Part shown: one piece after another, positions 22,266 to 30,526 of the stretch
Numbering within the stretch: the first letter of the stretch is position 1
How the letters are laid out: each line of letters starts with the position of its first letter
DNA from: Clostridia bacterium
GTDB lineage: Bacteria > Bacillota > Clostridia > Lutisporales > Lutisporaceae
Assembly: GCA_029256325.1 (NCBI GenBank)
Contig: JAQSYD010000037.1
Location: forward strand, 1 to 34,971
Length of the DNA stretch: 34,971 nucleotides
Reading direction: 5' to 3'
Position numbers and translations under genes: made by a program
The notes under the pieces: generated by a model
The model's input: only the letters and a program-made list of their open reading frames with translations
The model's database searches: none
What the model was told of the DNA's origin: nothing

Positions 22266-22499
22266 TTGAATAAGTCTTTTAATTTGAAGAAGCTTGGGAC
22301 ATTTTTAATTCTGGCAGGTATTCTATGTATTTTTGCCTTTGTGCTTTTCACAATTGCACTTGAACCTGAAATTCCTCTACTTATCAAAATCGGAGTATCT
22401 GCTGCTATTATTGGTTTAGTTTTGGTAATATTCGCTTTAATTTCAGAGAGTTTGAAAAAAAATAAAAGGGGAGACGAAGATGATCTTAGTAAATATTGA
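22266..22499 (+). CDS. Small two-segment membrane protein
   Basis: The 77-residue product begins at TTG 22266, with GAAGGGAGG upstream. It has two hydrophobic segments (about 10-31 and 38-61) and a charged C-terminus (SLKKNKRGDEDD). Its last 20 bases overlap the YbjQ-family gene in another frame, so the two are probably translated together. Small membrane partners next to YbjQ-like genes are common, but I cannot name a family. Confidence 0.7.
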   Translation: MNKSFNLKKLGTFLILAGILCIFAFVLFTIALEPEIPLLIKIGVSAAIIGLVLVIFALISESLKKNKRGDEDDLSKY

Positions 22500-22800
22500 T
22501 CACGTTCCTGGTAAAAAGGTTGAAAAAGTGTTTGGCGTCGTAAAAGGCAGTACTGTTCACTCCAAACATATCGGTAAGGACATTATAGCAGGACTTAGAA
22601 CCTTAGTTGGTGGAGAAATCGAGGAATATACGCAAATGCTGGATGAAGCCAGGAAGATTGCAGTATCAAGAATGGTTAAGGATGCAGAAGGCATGGGCGC
22701 CAATGCAATTTTGAACATACGTTTTGCTTCCTCTGCAGTCATGCAAAATGCTGCAGAGCTCATGGCATATGGAACAGCAGTATTTGTTAGTGAAGAATAA
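22480..22800 (+). CDS. YbjQ-family (UPF0145/DUF74) protein
   Basis: The 106-residue protein matches the YbjQ family: VPGKKVEKVFGVVKGSTVHSKHIGKDI at the start, LVGGEIEEYTQMLDEAR, then MGANAILNIRFASSAVM and a final GTAVFV. The family forms a pentameric fold; some entries are labelled heavy-metal-binding, but this is weakly supported. AAAAGGGGAG lies 7 nt before ATG 22480, inside the overlapping upstream gene. A terminator follows at 22843. Confidence 0.88.
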   Translation: MILVNIDHVPGKKVEKVFGVVKGSTVHSKHIGKDIIAGLRTLVGGEIEEYTQMLDEARKIAVSRMVKDAEGMGANAILNIRFASSAVMQNAAELMAYGTAVFVSEE

Positions 22801-22842
22801 CGATTTGCAGACTGGTTCGGGAACTGAATAAACAGTTTTATC

Positions 22843-22868
22843 AAACTGCTCAATTTGAGCAGTTTTTT
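22843..22868 (+). terminator. Rho-independent terminator
   Basis: AAACTGCTCA (22843-22852) pairs with TGAGCAGTTT (22856-22865), followed by eight T in all. Confidence 0.9.
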
Positions 22869-23010
22869 TTACTCTTAATTGTGAACAATTATTAAGATTT
22901 ATTTCAAGCATAATTAATTGAATAGTAAGAAAATTTAAAATACAATATAGATATACAATTCATACATATATTGGTAAGCTGGGAAAAAAGAGGTAACAGA
23001 AAAGATTTTA

Positions 23011-23871
23011 GTGGCATTGCTCAGTGGGGGACATGTGCTTATTGAGGATGTGCCTGGCGTTGGTAAAACAACCTTGGTAAATGCAATTGCAAAATCAATA
23101 GGCTGCAGCTTTAAGAGAATACAGTTTACGCCAGATCTTGTACCTTCAGATATAACAGGGTTGACTGTATATAATATGAAAAGCGGCGAATTTGAATATA
23201 AACAGGGGCCAATCGTATCAAATATGATATTGGCTGACGAAATCAACAGAAGCTCTCCAAAAACGCAATCCAGCTTGTTGGAAGCTATGCAGGAAAGACA
23301 AATCACGGTGGATGGAAGCACCTATAAGCTGCCAAGACCGTTTATGGTGCTTGCAACGCAAAACCCTATTGAATACGAGGGTACTTTTCCATTGCCGGAA
23401 GCGCAGCTGGATAGATTCGCTTTAAGAATTACCATGGGCTACCCGAATTTTATGGAAGAAAAGAAGATACTGACTACCTATAAGGAAGAGGATCCCTTGA
23501 GCAAGCTGCAAGCAGTTGTATCGGAAGAAGATATTGCAGCCATGCAGAAGGAGGTTGAAAAGGTATTTGTGGATGAAAGTATCCAGGATTATATCATACA
23601 AATAACACAATTAACAAGAACGCATCAAGACATTTATTTAGGCTGCAGCCCTAGAGCTACTTTGTCATTATTCAACGCAGCCAGAGCCTTGGCCTATATC
23701 AGAGGTAGGGAATATGTTATTCCTGATGATGTAAAGGGATTGATTTATGTAACATTAGCTCATAGATTAATACTTAAATCGGAAGCAAAGATACAGGGCA
23801 AGGACGAGATCTCTGTACTGGCAGATATCATAAAATCTGTACGTGTACCGGTGGTGAAATTAAATGATTAA
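23011..23871 (+). CDS. MoxR-type AAA+ ATPase, short at the N-terminus
   Basis: The 286-residue frame from GTG 23011 carries the MoxR core: Walker A GVGKTT, Walker B MILADEINRSSPKTQSSLLE, sensor 1 LATQNPIEYEGTFPLPEAQLDRF, and the C-terminal helical lid with CSPRATLSLF. MoxR ATPases act with DUF58 and transglutaminase proteins as a chaperone-like set; both follow here. Usual length is about 315, with an N-terminal helix before GKKEV. Here the frame upstream of GTG reads GKKEVTEKIL as expected, but a TAA at 22975-22977 stops it and no standard start is found. AGAGGT (22989-22994) is 16 nt before GTG. Either translation starts at an unusual codon or the gene is truncated. It overlaps the next gene by 8 bp. 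Confidence 0.8.
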   Translation: MALLSGGHVLIEDVPGVGKTTLVNAIAKSIGCSFKRIQFTPDLVPSDITGLTVYNMKSGEFEYKQGPIVSNMILADEINRSSPKTQSSLLEAMQERQITVDGSTYKLPRPFMVLATQNPIEYEGTFPLPEAQLDRFALRITMGYPNFMEEKKILTTYKEEDPLSKLQAVVSEEDIAAMQKEVEKVFVDESIQDYIIQITQLTRTHQDIYLGCSPRATLSLFNAARALAYIRGREYVIPDDVKGLIYVTLAHRLILKSEAKIQGKDEISVLADIIKSVRVPVVKLND

Positions 23872-25048
23872 GGTAAACAAGCTTCCTTTTGTGCTGTTAG
23901 CGATATTGATTGTAACAGCCTTGTTCGTAGGAGGCGTGTTTATATATAGCTTGGTTATAACACTGTTGTCAATCATCACGCTTTCTTATTTCAGCGGAAA
24001 AAGCTTTTATAAAAATATTATCAATATATTGTGGAAAAACGATGACAGAGTACAGGTAGGAGATAAAGTTAAAATTGAGATGGAGTTTTATAACTCAGGA
24101 ATCTTCCCGATCCCTTACTTAAAGGTCAGAACAAACTTTTCTAAGAGGCTGACCGGAGAGCAGGAGCGAGATTTGGTTTATTCCATCATGCCTGCGTCAA
24201 AAACAATGATTATCAAGGAATTTATATGCAAAAATAAGGGTATTTATCAGATTGGATATGCAGAGGTAGAATTTGGGGATGCTATGGGCATTTTCAAATG
24301 GAGAAAAGTTTTTCAATCAGAAGTATCGCTCTATGTTTATCCAAAGGTTCACAACCTAAAAAGTCTTAGTATACCCTTTAGACAAAATTTCGGTACAGTA
24401 CCTGTTAACCACAGTGCTTATGAGGACTTTGCAAGTGTAAGAGATATTCGGAAATATGCCATGGGTGACAGCTTCAAGAAAATCCATTGGAAGGTTACCG
24501 CACATAAGGGTGAGTTTTATGTAAAGAATCTGGAGCTGAATGCAACGGCGGATATTAATGTATTTTGGGATTTACACCATAAAAATTATGTAGATGAATA
24601 TGCAGATGATATTGAAGAACTGGGTGCAGAATGTGCTGTTTCAATAATCAGATATGCTTTGAATCATAATATGTTCGTAAGTCTTTATGCAAAGGATCAA
24701 AATTCCATAAAGCTGTCGGGAACAGGAATTGCAAGATATCCTGAGTTTTTAGACCAGATAACCAAGGCTCAGTTAAATGGCGATACCCTGGTATGGGAGC
24801 TGGTAAAAAGAGAAGCCCAAAAGCTAAATTTGGGTGCAACAGCTATTGTAATCACACCGCAGATAGATGATATAGCTCTGGAGGTATTATTGGGTTTTAA
24901 GGCAAAAGGTATAGAGTTTGCAGTGGTCTATTTATGTCGCAGTAAAGAGCTTGTCAATAACAACGTAGAGGCCTTAAGACAGAGAGGAATCATGGTGAAT
25001 ACCGTATCCCTTGCTGATGATATCAGGCTTGTATTGGGAGGCAGCTAA
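23864..25048 (+). CDS. DUF58 protein of the MoxR operon
   Basis: The 394-residue protein has two close N-terminal membrane segments (about 8-45), a beta-rich part with VQVGDKVKIEMEF, and the DUF58 signature SVRDIRKYAMGDSFKKIHWK (about 193-212), followed by a VWA-like C-terminal half (INVFWDLHH, ATAIVITPQIDD). DUF58 proteins pair with MoxR ATPases and are thought to be membrane-tethered adaptors. It overlaps MoxR by 8 bp and ends 1 bp before the transglutaminase gene, so the three form one operon. GGTGGTGAA precedes the start at 23864. Confidence 0.88.
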   Translation: MIKVNKLPFVLLAILIVTALFVGGVFIYSLVITLLSIITLSYFSGKSFYKNIINILWKNDDRVQVGDKVKIEMEFYNSGIFPIPYLKVRTNFSKRLTGEQERDLVYSIMPASKTMIIKEFICKNKGIYQIGYAEVEFGDAMGIFKWRKVFQSEVSLYVYPKVHNLKSLSIPFRQNFGTVPVNHSAYEDFASVRDIRKYAMGDSFKKIHWKVTAHKGEFYVKNLELNATADINVFWDLHHKNYVDEYADDIEELGAECAVSIIRYALNHNMFVSLYAKDQNSIKLSGTGIARYPEFLDQITKAQLNGDTLVWELVKREAQKLNLGATAIVITPQIDDIALEVLLGFKAKGIEFAVVYLCRSKELVNNNVEALRQRGIMVNTVSLADDIRLVLGGS

Positions 25049-25049
25049 T

Positions 25050-27269
25050 ATGAAAAAGAAGCTATTGGAGTTTATATTTTTTGTTGTCTTAATAACAGTG
25101 ATGGTTATGAGCTTGAATATGGCAGTAGCCGATTCTACAGCTATGGATATAAAACCGGTAGAACTGTTAAAATACACTTTTCTGATTGTATTGACGGCGG
25201 CAATTTTGATAAGGCTGCCTATTACCCTATTGGCAGCAGCAGCTATTTTGGTAGGAGGAAGCCTATATGCTTACGTCTATGAGCTAGTGATTCCTATTGA
25301 TGTGATAAACTATTTTGGGAGCTTCTTCAGATGGCTGCCTCAATATGTTTTAGGATATGAATCATTTCAAATGGATTTTTCCTTGCTATTCGCAATTCTT
25401 TATATTGTTTTGGTTACACTTGTCATTACATTGATCGTTATGAACCGAAAGGGTTATGGATTTCTAATCGCACTGGGTACTGGTGCATTTGCGTTTTTTT
25501 GGTTTATCTATGTGTCTAAAGCAAGACTGTATTTGTTCACCTATTTGTTTGCTGCTTTAATTCTATATTCCTATAACGTTTATGATCGTAAGAAGTCAGA
25601 ATGGATTAGCGCAGAAAGCAAAATTGATAATTTTATAGAAATAAAGTGGGTTTTTAATTCACTCATTATAGTTCTTGTCTCCATAACGGTAGCACAATTT
25701 GCAATCCTGGACATAAAGCCTGTGCAGTGGACATGGCTAAGCGATCGGGCAGTGCAGGTTTTTCCCTTTATTGAAAATTGGAGAAATGATAATTTTGACA
25801 GCAATAGCTTTGGTTTTGGTTCAAGGTATGGGATAGATGCAGCGGGCTATAAAACCAGAAAACTGGGTGGACCTGTTAAGCTTTCAGAAAAAATAATGCT
25901 TGTTGTTGAAACAAACTCAACGGATGAACTCTATTTAAGAGGGACTGTTAAGGATTATTACACAGGAAACAGCTGGAAGAAGACCAGTAAGGGCAGATTT
26001 GAATATCAAACTGATTCAAATGTACCAGTAACCTTAGTAGGGGTATCCACCTATAGAAAAGAAATCAAAGTCAACCATCAAAGCTTGATAACTGCTACCA
26101 TTTTTGCACCTAACACATTATTCAAGGTGGAGCACAAAGCAGGCAGGTTTTTTGTGGACCAGGATGGCGAAGCGGTTTTTCCTAAAGCGATCACAAAAAA
26201 AGATCAGTATGTTGTAAAATCTGAGCTGCCCTATATTGATATAAACAAATTAAGAAAGCTGGAAGCGGGTTTGGTTCTTGAAACTTATAGACAGCTGCCT
26301 GATAATATTACAAATCGAGTAAAACAGCTGGCTAAAGATATCACTTCGAAATATGACAATGACTATGATAAGGCAAAGGCAATTGAAAAATATCTTAGAA
26401 GTAACTACAAATATAGCTTAAATCCTTCCGAAGTTCCTGCAGGCGCTGAGTTTGTAGATTACTTTTTATTTGAAGGCAAAGAAGGTTACTGCACTTATTT
26501 TGCGACTTCGATGGCGGTACTTCTTAGAGCTGCCGATATACCCTGCAGATATGTAGAGGGCTTCCTGGCAAAATACCAAAGCTCCACAACAAGAAATGTT
26601 CCGGGAACGGATGCCCATGCTTGGGTGGAGGTAAACTTTGGACCTTATGGCTGGTTGACCTTTGAAGCAACTCCGGCATATCCCCTTATTGGTTATAGAG
26701 AACAAGGTCAGGAGTCCGCATTGCCAATACCTGAGCCAGATGCAAATGAGCCTGCTGCGACGACTTCACCCATAAATTCGCCTTCCCGTGATCGAAATCT
26801 GGAAATTGAAGACGATGAGGAGACCGGTGCTGGCATACAACCCAAAAAGGAAATTCCTTTGGCATTACGTATAATTTTAGCAATCATTGCCATATTAATA
26901 TTAAGAATTGCTTATCTGCTGCTTAAGAAAGCATATATTGAGCTTATGCTTAAAAAATCTATAGGAAAGCAGTATTCCGTAAAGTATTTCCAAGATATTT
27001 TGCGTTATCTAAAGAAAATCAATATTAAAATAGACCATGAGGAAACAATGCGGGAGTATTGGTATAAGGTAAAGTATGCACTGGATGAGAATTATCAAAA
27101 TGGGGATGAAATTATCAGTTTGTTAGAGAAACTAAGATACGGCAATGAACCCATTGTTGATGCCGACAGAAATATGCTTGAAGAGTATAGAAAAATGCTG
27201 AAAAAATTCGTAACAGCTAGATTGGGTACTATAAAGGCCATAATAAGCTATTATGTAATTGGCATATAA
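25050..27269 (+). CDS. Membrane transglutaminase-like protein (TgpA/DUF3488-type)
   Basis: The 739-residue protein has about six N-terminal membrane segments (to about 225), a large outer part with a transglutaminase-like domain, one more membrane segment (about 607-627) and a cytosolic C-terminal region of DUF4129 type. Catalytic residues line up as Cys481 in EGYCTYFATS, His523 in DAHAWVEV and Glu539 in TFEATP. The last is usually Asp, so the triad is slightly altered. Such proteins may hydrolyse or cross-link peptides at the envelope. GGGAGG (25038-25043) lies 6 nt before ATG 25050, so the longer frame from 25011 is not used. It is last in the MoxR/DUF58 operon. Confidence 0.88.
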   Translation: MKKKLLEFIFFVVLITVMVMSLNMAVADSTAMDIKPVELLKYTFLIVLTAAILIRLPITLLAAAAILVGGSLYAYVYELVIPIDVINYFGSFFRWLPQYVLGYESFQMDFSLLFAILYIVLVTLVITLIVMNRKGYGFLIALGTGAFAFFWFIYVSKARLYLFTYLFAALILYSYNVYDRKKSEWISAESKIDNFIEIKWVFNSLIIVLVSITVAQFAILDIKPVQWTWLSDRAVQVFPFIENWRNDNFDSNSFGFGSRYGIDAAGYKTRKLGGPVKLSEKIMLVVETNSTDELYLRGTVKDYYTGNSWKKTSKGRFEYQTDSNVPVTLVGVSTYRKEIKVNHQSLITATIFAPNTLFKVEHKAGRFFVDQDGEAVFPKAITKKDQYVVKSELPYIDINKLRKLEAGLVLETYRQLPDNITNRVKQLAKDITSKYDNDYDKAKAIEKYLRSNYKYSLNPSEVPAGAEFVDYFLFEGKEGYCTYFATSMAVLLRAADIPCRYVEGFLAKYQSSTTRNVPGTDAHAWVEVNFGPYGWLTFEATPAYPLIGYREQGQESALPIPEPDANEPAATTSPINSPSRDRNLEIEDDEETGAGIQPKKEIPLALRIILAIIAILILRIAYLLLKKAYIELMLKKSIGKQYSVKYFQDILRYLKKINIKIDHEETMREYWYKVKYALDENYQNGDEIISLLEKLRYGNEPIVDADRNMLEEYRKMLKKFVTARLGTIKAIISYYVIGI

Positions 27270-27271
27270 TT

Positions 27272-27300
27272 TGATAAACCTGCATCAACGTGTTACAATA
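27272..27300 (+). promoter_or_regulatory. Promoter of the tRNA gene
   Basis: TTGATA (27272-27277), 17 nt, TACAAT (27295-27300). Each hexamer differs from consensus at one base. The predicted start is about 16 nt before the mature tRNA. Confidence 0.75.
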
Positions 27301-27322
27301 TTTATTGGAATAAAAAAATAAT

Positions 27323-27399
27323 GCGCGAGTGACGGAACTGGCATACGTATACGATTCAGGTTCGTAGTTTTGTGGGTTCAACTCCCATCTCGCGCACCA
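27323..27399 (+). tRNA. tRNA-Leu (anticodon CAG) with a short variable loop
   Basis: The 77-nt gene folds as a cloverleaf: acceptor GCGCGAG with CTCGCGC, D stem ACG with CGT around GAACTGGCATA, anticodon stem TACGA with TCGTA around TTCAGGT (anticodon CAG), T stem GTGGG with CCCAT around TTCAACT, discriminator A and encoded CCA. Acceptor, D arm and A73 are leucine-like. Between anticodon and T stems there are only 5 nt (GTTTT), whereas bacterial tRNA-Leu normally has a long variable arm with its own stem. It has its own promoter and terminator, so it looks expressed. It may be a deviant isoacceptor or a decayed copy. Confidence 0.85.
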
Positions 27400-27413
27400 C
27401 TTTCGAATTATTT

Positions 27414-27446
27414 AAGTCTGTGATTTTAAATCATAGACTTTTTTTC
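27414..27446 (+). terminator. Rho-independent terminator of the tRNA
   Basis: AAGTCTGTGATTT (27414-27426) pairs with AAATCATAGACTT (27428-27440), one G-U pair, followed by a T run. Confidence 0.9.
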
Positions 27447-27504
27447 TGTTTTTTTTAGGGTTATAATAGTTTTATGATGCAAAATTGAGAGGTGTAATGT
27501 AGAA

Positions 27505-28329
27505 ATGCTTAAATACAAAATGTTGGTTACAGATATGGATTATACTTTATTGAATAAGGATAAAAATGTCAGTGAAGGAAACAAGAAAGCGTTAAAGGCG
27601 GCTATAGAGAAGGGTGTTCATGTCGTTGTTGCAACTGGCAGAATATATACCTCCGCGCTTTATTATGCTAGATTATTAGGAATATCAACACCAATAATAG
27701 CCAGTAATGGAGCTATTATTCGAGAAGAGCATACAGATAACACGTTGTATCAATGCCTGCTGTCAGAAGCTGCAATAAAAGAGATGATCAGACTTACAAG
27801 AGAAAAAGGACTGTTCTGCCACTTTTTTGGCAAAGACACCATATACACTGAAAAATTAGTAAATGTATCTACTCGTTATATAGAGTGGAATAAGTATATG
27901 GCAGAGAAGGATCAAGTGAAAATCAGATTGTTAGACCGCTTTGAAGATATGACAGAATGTGAAAAGCGTGAGATTTTTAAAGCAGTTGTTGTAGATGATG
28001 ATAACAGTAAGCTGCAGTACATAAGGGAAGAAATATTAAAGACGGATATCGTTACTGTAAGTCAATCCTTGTCTGATAATATTGAGGTCATGCATAAAGA
28101 GGTTTCCAAAGGGAATGCGGTGGCTAAGCTGGCGGAAATTTATAATATTGACCGGGCAGAGATTATTACTTTAGGTGATAATGAAAATGATATCAGCATG
28201 ATTGAATATGCAGGTCTAGGCGTAGCAATGGGCAATGCAGTTCAGCTGCTCAAGGATAGAGCGGATTATGTTACAGCAGACTATATGGAGGATGGCGTAG
28301 CACAAGTGATTGAAAAATTTATTTTATAA
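27505..28329 (+). CDS. Cof-type HAD-IIB phosphatase
   Basis: The 274-residue protein has the HAD motifs in order: motif I VTDMDYTLL with Asp10 and Asp12, motif II ATGRIYTSA, Lys in SKGNAVAKL, and motif III/IV LGDNENDISMI (Asp225, Asp229). The C2B cap lies between about 80 and 190. Cof-type enzymes remove phosphate from sugar phosphates, FMN or other small molecules; substrate is not fixed by sequence. GAGAGGTG precedes ATG 27505. It is monocistronic, between the tRNA terminator and its own terminator. Confidence 0.9.
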   Translation: MLKYKMLVTDMDYTLLNKDKNVSEGNKKALKAAIEKGVHVVVATGRIYTSALYYARLLGISTPIIASNGAIIREEHTDNTLYQCLLSEAAIKEMIRLTREKGLFCHFFGKDTIYTEKLVNVSTRYIEWNKYMAEKDQVKIRLLDRFEDMTECEKREIFKAVVVDDDNSKLQYIREEILKTDIVTVSQSLSDNIEVMHKEVSKGNAVAKLAEIYNIDRAEIITLGDNENDISMIEYAGLGVAMGNAVQLLKDRADYVTADYMEDGVAQVIEKFIL

Positions 28330-28343
28330 CTGAATTTAATTAG

Positions 28344-28371
28344 AGCATGTATTAGTTTACATGCTTTTTTT
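28344..28371 (+). terminator. Rho-independent terminator
   Basis: AGCATGTA (28344-28351) pairs with TACATGCT (28358-28365), followed by a T run to 28371. Confidence 0.85.
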
Positions 28372-28471
28372 CATTTGCATTAAATTTGTATTAAATTTAG
28401 AATATTTCGTACAAGCTGTTGTGGTTTTATGTTAACATTAATTCATATTATGAATGTGAGGGAGTGGCAGT

Positions 28472-29353
28472 ATGAAATTAGCAGCTTTTTTTATAGCAGT
28501 ATTGATATTTGTATTGTATATAACCAGCGGTTCAGCTTATTTCAAAATGATAAATACAGCTGCAGAACAGCATGTTTTTGCATACAGCGACGATAGTCAG
28601 GACATAAATATACAAATGAAGCCGCTTTCCCGAGGTGATGACATGGATAGAAGAGAACAGGAAATCAAATTAAAGCTTATGACCTATAACATACGACGGG
28701 GAATTGGAAAAGATGGCAGGCTTAATCTGAATCATACGGCAGAGGTAATTAAAAGCAGCAATGCAGACATTATTTCACTGCAGGAGGTGGAAAGACACTC
28801 TATCAGAACGGGCTTTCAAGATCAAATAAAGATTTTGTCCAATAAGCTGGATATGAACTATGCTTATGGAAAAAGTATTAATGTATTAAATGGAGAATAC
28901 GGAAATGGACTTATAAGCTTATATCCAATTGAAGAATATGAAGTATATGATTTACCCTCTCATAGCGAGCAAAGGACAATATTAAGAACAGTTATCAGCA
29001 TCGGAAGCTACCGGATGGCTGTTTATAATACACATCTGGGGTTAAATGAAGCAGAGCGGAAGGAACAGCTGGACTTTATCATGCAGATGGTAAGAGAAGA
29101 AACTTTAGATTATGTACTCATGGGGGATATGAACACGAAATCAGATAAACTGACTGCAGTTACAGATTTTTTGAAGGATAGTGCACAAAACAGTGAGCAG
29201 CAGCTGCAAAGTACCTTTGATGAGAACGGCGTGCAAGCGCGCATCGATTATATATTTGTTTCACCTGATATGCAGGTGCAAAACTATGATGTTGTAATAT
29301 CGGAAGCTTCCGACCACTATCCTGTCGTAAGTGAAATCGTGATAAATAAATAG
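28472..29353 (+). CDS. Exported or membrane-anchored endonuclease/exonuclease/phosphatase-family protein
   Basis: The 293-residue protein has an N-terminal hydrophobic segment (about 4-24), a linker, and an EEP domain with TYNIRRG (about 71-77), LQEVE, the GNGLIS segment, NTHL, MGDMNTKSD and a final SDHYPV. These are the metal- and phosphate-binding residues of the DNase I-like fold, so the active site is intact. Relatives include nucleases, sphingomyelinases and inositol phosphatases; the short GDMNT type is typical of bacterial phosphodiesterases. GAGGGAG precedes ATG 28472. A small GCACA/TGTGC hairpin follows without a T run. Confidence 0.85.
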   Translation: MKLAAFFIAVLIFVLYITSGSAYFKMINTAAEQHVFAYSDDSQDINIQMKPLSRGDDMDRREQEIKLKLMTYNIRRGIGKDGRLNLNHTAEVIKSSNADIISLQEVERHSIRTGFQDQIKILSNKLDMNYAYGKSINVLNGEYGNGLISLYPIEEYEVYDLPSHSEQRTILRTVISIGSYRMAVYNTHLGLNEAERKEQLDFIMQMVREETLDYVLMGDMNTKSDKLTAVTDFLKDSAQNSEQQLQSTFDENGVQARIDYIFVSPDMQVQNYDVVISEASDHYPVVSEIVINK

Positions 29354-29400
29354 CAGCACATGATTTCTGTGCGAAATAATGTAAATATTATTCATTTTGG

Positions 29401-29443
29401 GGCACAATATCCTTAACAAGTCTGAAGGAGTGGATATTGTGCC
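29401..29443 (+). promoter_or_regulatory. 12-bp inverted repeat that encloses the splB ribosome site and start codon
   Basis: GGCACAATATCC (29401-29412) is the exact reverse complement of GGATATTGTGCC (29432-29443). In mRNA the second arm contains the GTG start (29439-29441) and the 19-nt loop contains the GAAGGAG site (29424-29430). Such a stem would hide the start codon while showing the ribosome site. It could equally be a DNA operator. Confidence 0.6.
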
Positions 29444-30461
29444 TTTTGAACCGAAAAGAGTCATGTTTGAACAAGAAGCCTTGAAATACCCCTTAGGTAA
29501 AAAGCTATTTGAAGAGTTTAAGGATAAAAAGGTTGAAATATCGATGTTAAAGTCCCATAACAAAGTTACTGGAATACCGGGTAAGACCCCGGCTCAAGCC
29601 TTTGGTGAAGGTAAAAACACCTTGGTGGTTGGATTAAGACATACATTAAAGTTTGAAAGCTGCAAGCCTTCGGCACATTATCAGCTGCCCTTGGTAACAG
29701 GCTGTTCCGGTATGTGTACTTATTGCTATTTGAATACTCAGCTGGGTAAAAAGCCTTACGTTAGAGTTTATGTAAATGTAGATGAAATATTAGAACAGTG
29801 CGCTAAATACATGGAGGAGCGCCAACCTGAAATAACGTATTTTGAAGGTGCTGCCACCTCAGATCCTATTCCCGTTGAGCCATATACAGGTTCACTTCGT
29901 AAAACAATAGAATTCTTTGGGCAGCAGGACTTGGGAAGATTTAGATTTGTAACGAAATTCACCGATGTAGATGGTTTATTGGATGCAAAACATCATGGAC
30001 ATACCATGATTCGTTTTAGTATAAATGCGGCTTCTGTAATTTCAAAATATGAACACAAGACCACTAGCTTGTCAGAACGAGTAACAGCGGCACGTAAAGT
30101 AATTGAAAGTGATTATCCTATAGGTTTTATTATAGCCCCTGTCATATTATTTGAGGGTTGGAAGCAGGAGTATGAGAAGATGCTTTTGGAGCTGGAGAAG
30201 CAATTGACGGTGCACAGCAGTAAAGAAATACACTTTGAAATCATATCCCATAGATTTACGGCAAGAGCAAAGCAAAATATTAATGAAGTATTTCAGGATA
30301 ATGATCTGCCTATGGATGAGGAGCAGCGAAAGTACAAATATGGACAGTTTGGCTATGGAAAGTATGTATATTACAAGGAACAGCTTGAGGACATGGAGGT
30401 TTTTTTCAAAAAAAGATTAATGCAGATATTTCCGCAAGCAGTAATCGACTATGTAATTTAA
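29439..30461 (+). CDS. splB: Spore photoproduct lyase
   Basis: The 340-residue product is a radical SAM enzyme that repairs the spore photoproduct (5-thyminyl-5,6-dihydrothymine) in germinating spores. The cluster motif is Cys89-x3-Cys93-x2-Cys96 in GCSGMCTYCYL, and the N-terminus FEPKRVMFEQEALKYPLGK is family-typical. The B. subtilis enzyme has a hydrogen-donor Cys141 before TSD; with the 2-residue offset shown by the cluster cysteines, this position is Ala139 here (GAATSDPIPVEP). Cys75 (FESCKPS) might take the role. GTG 29439 is chosen because GAAGGAG lies 8 nt upstream; TTG 29397 is rejected. A terminator lies 20 bp after the stop. Confidence 0.9.
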   Translation: MPFEPKRVMFEQEALKYPLGKKLFEEFKDKKVEISMLKSHNKVTGIPGKTPAQAFGEGKNTLVVGLRHTLKFESCKPSAHYQLPLVTGCSGMCTYCYLNTQLGKKPYVRVYVNVDEILEQCAKYMEERQPEITYFEGAATSDPIPVEPYTGSLRKTIEFFGQQDLGRFRFVTKFTDVDGLLDAKHHGHTMIRFSINAASVISKYEHKTTSLSERVTAARKVIESDYPIGFIIAPVILFEGWKQEYEKMLLELEKQLTVHSSKEIHFEIISHRFTARAKQNINEVFQDNDLPMDEEQRKYKYGQFGYGKYVYYKEQLEDMEVFFKKRLMQIFPQAVIDYVI

Positions 30462-30480
30462 ACAAATTATTGTATAATCA

Positions 30481-30513
30481 AAGAAGCTTGAATAACATTT
30501 CAAGCTTCTTTTT
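30481..30513 (+). terminator. Terminator after splB, adjoining the next ribosome site
   Basis: AAGAAGCTTGA (30481-30491) pairs with TCAAGCTTCTT (30500-30510), followed by T to 30513. GGAGG of the next gene begins 3 nt later. TATAAT at 30472-30477 lies just before, so this hairpin may be at the very start of the next mRNA. Confidence 0.8.
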
Positions 30514-30526
30514 GTGGAGGGATAAA

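Noticed and set aside
28377-28410. TGCATTA/TGTATTA direct repeat at 11 bp before the EEP gene
   Set aside because: Heptamers do not match YYCATAA, and the hexamer 8 nt downstream is a poor -10.
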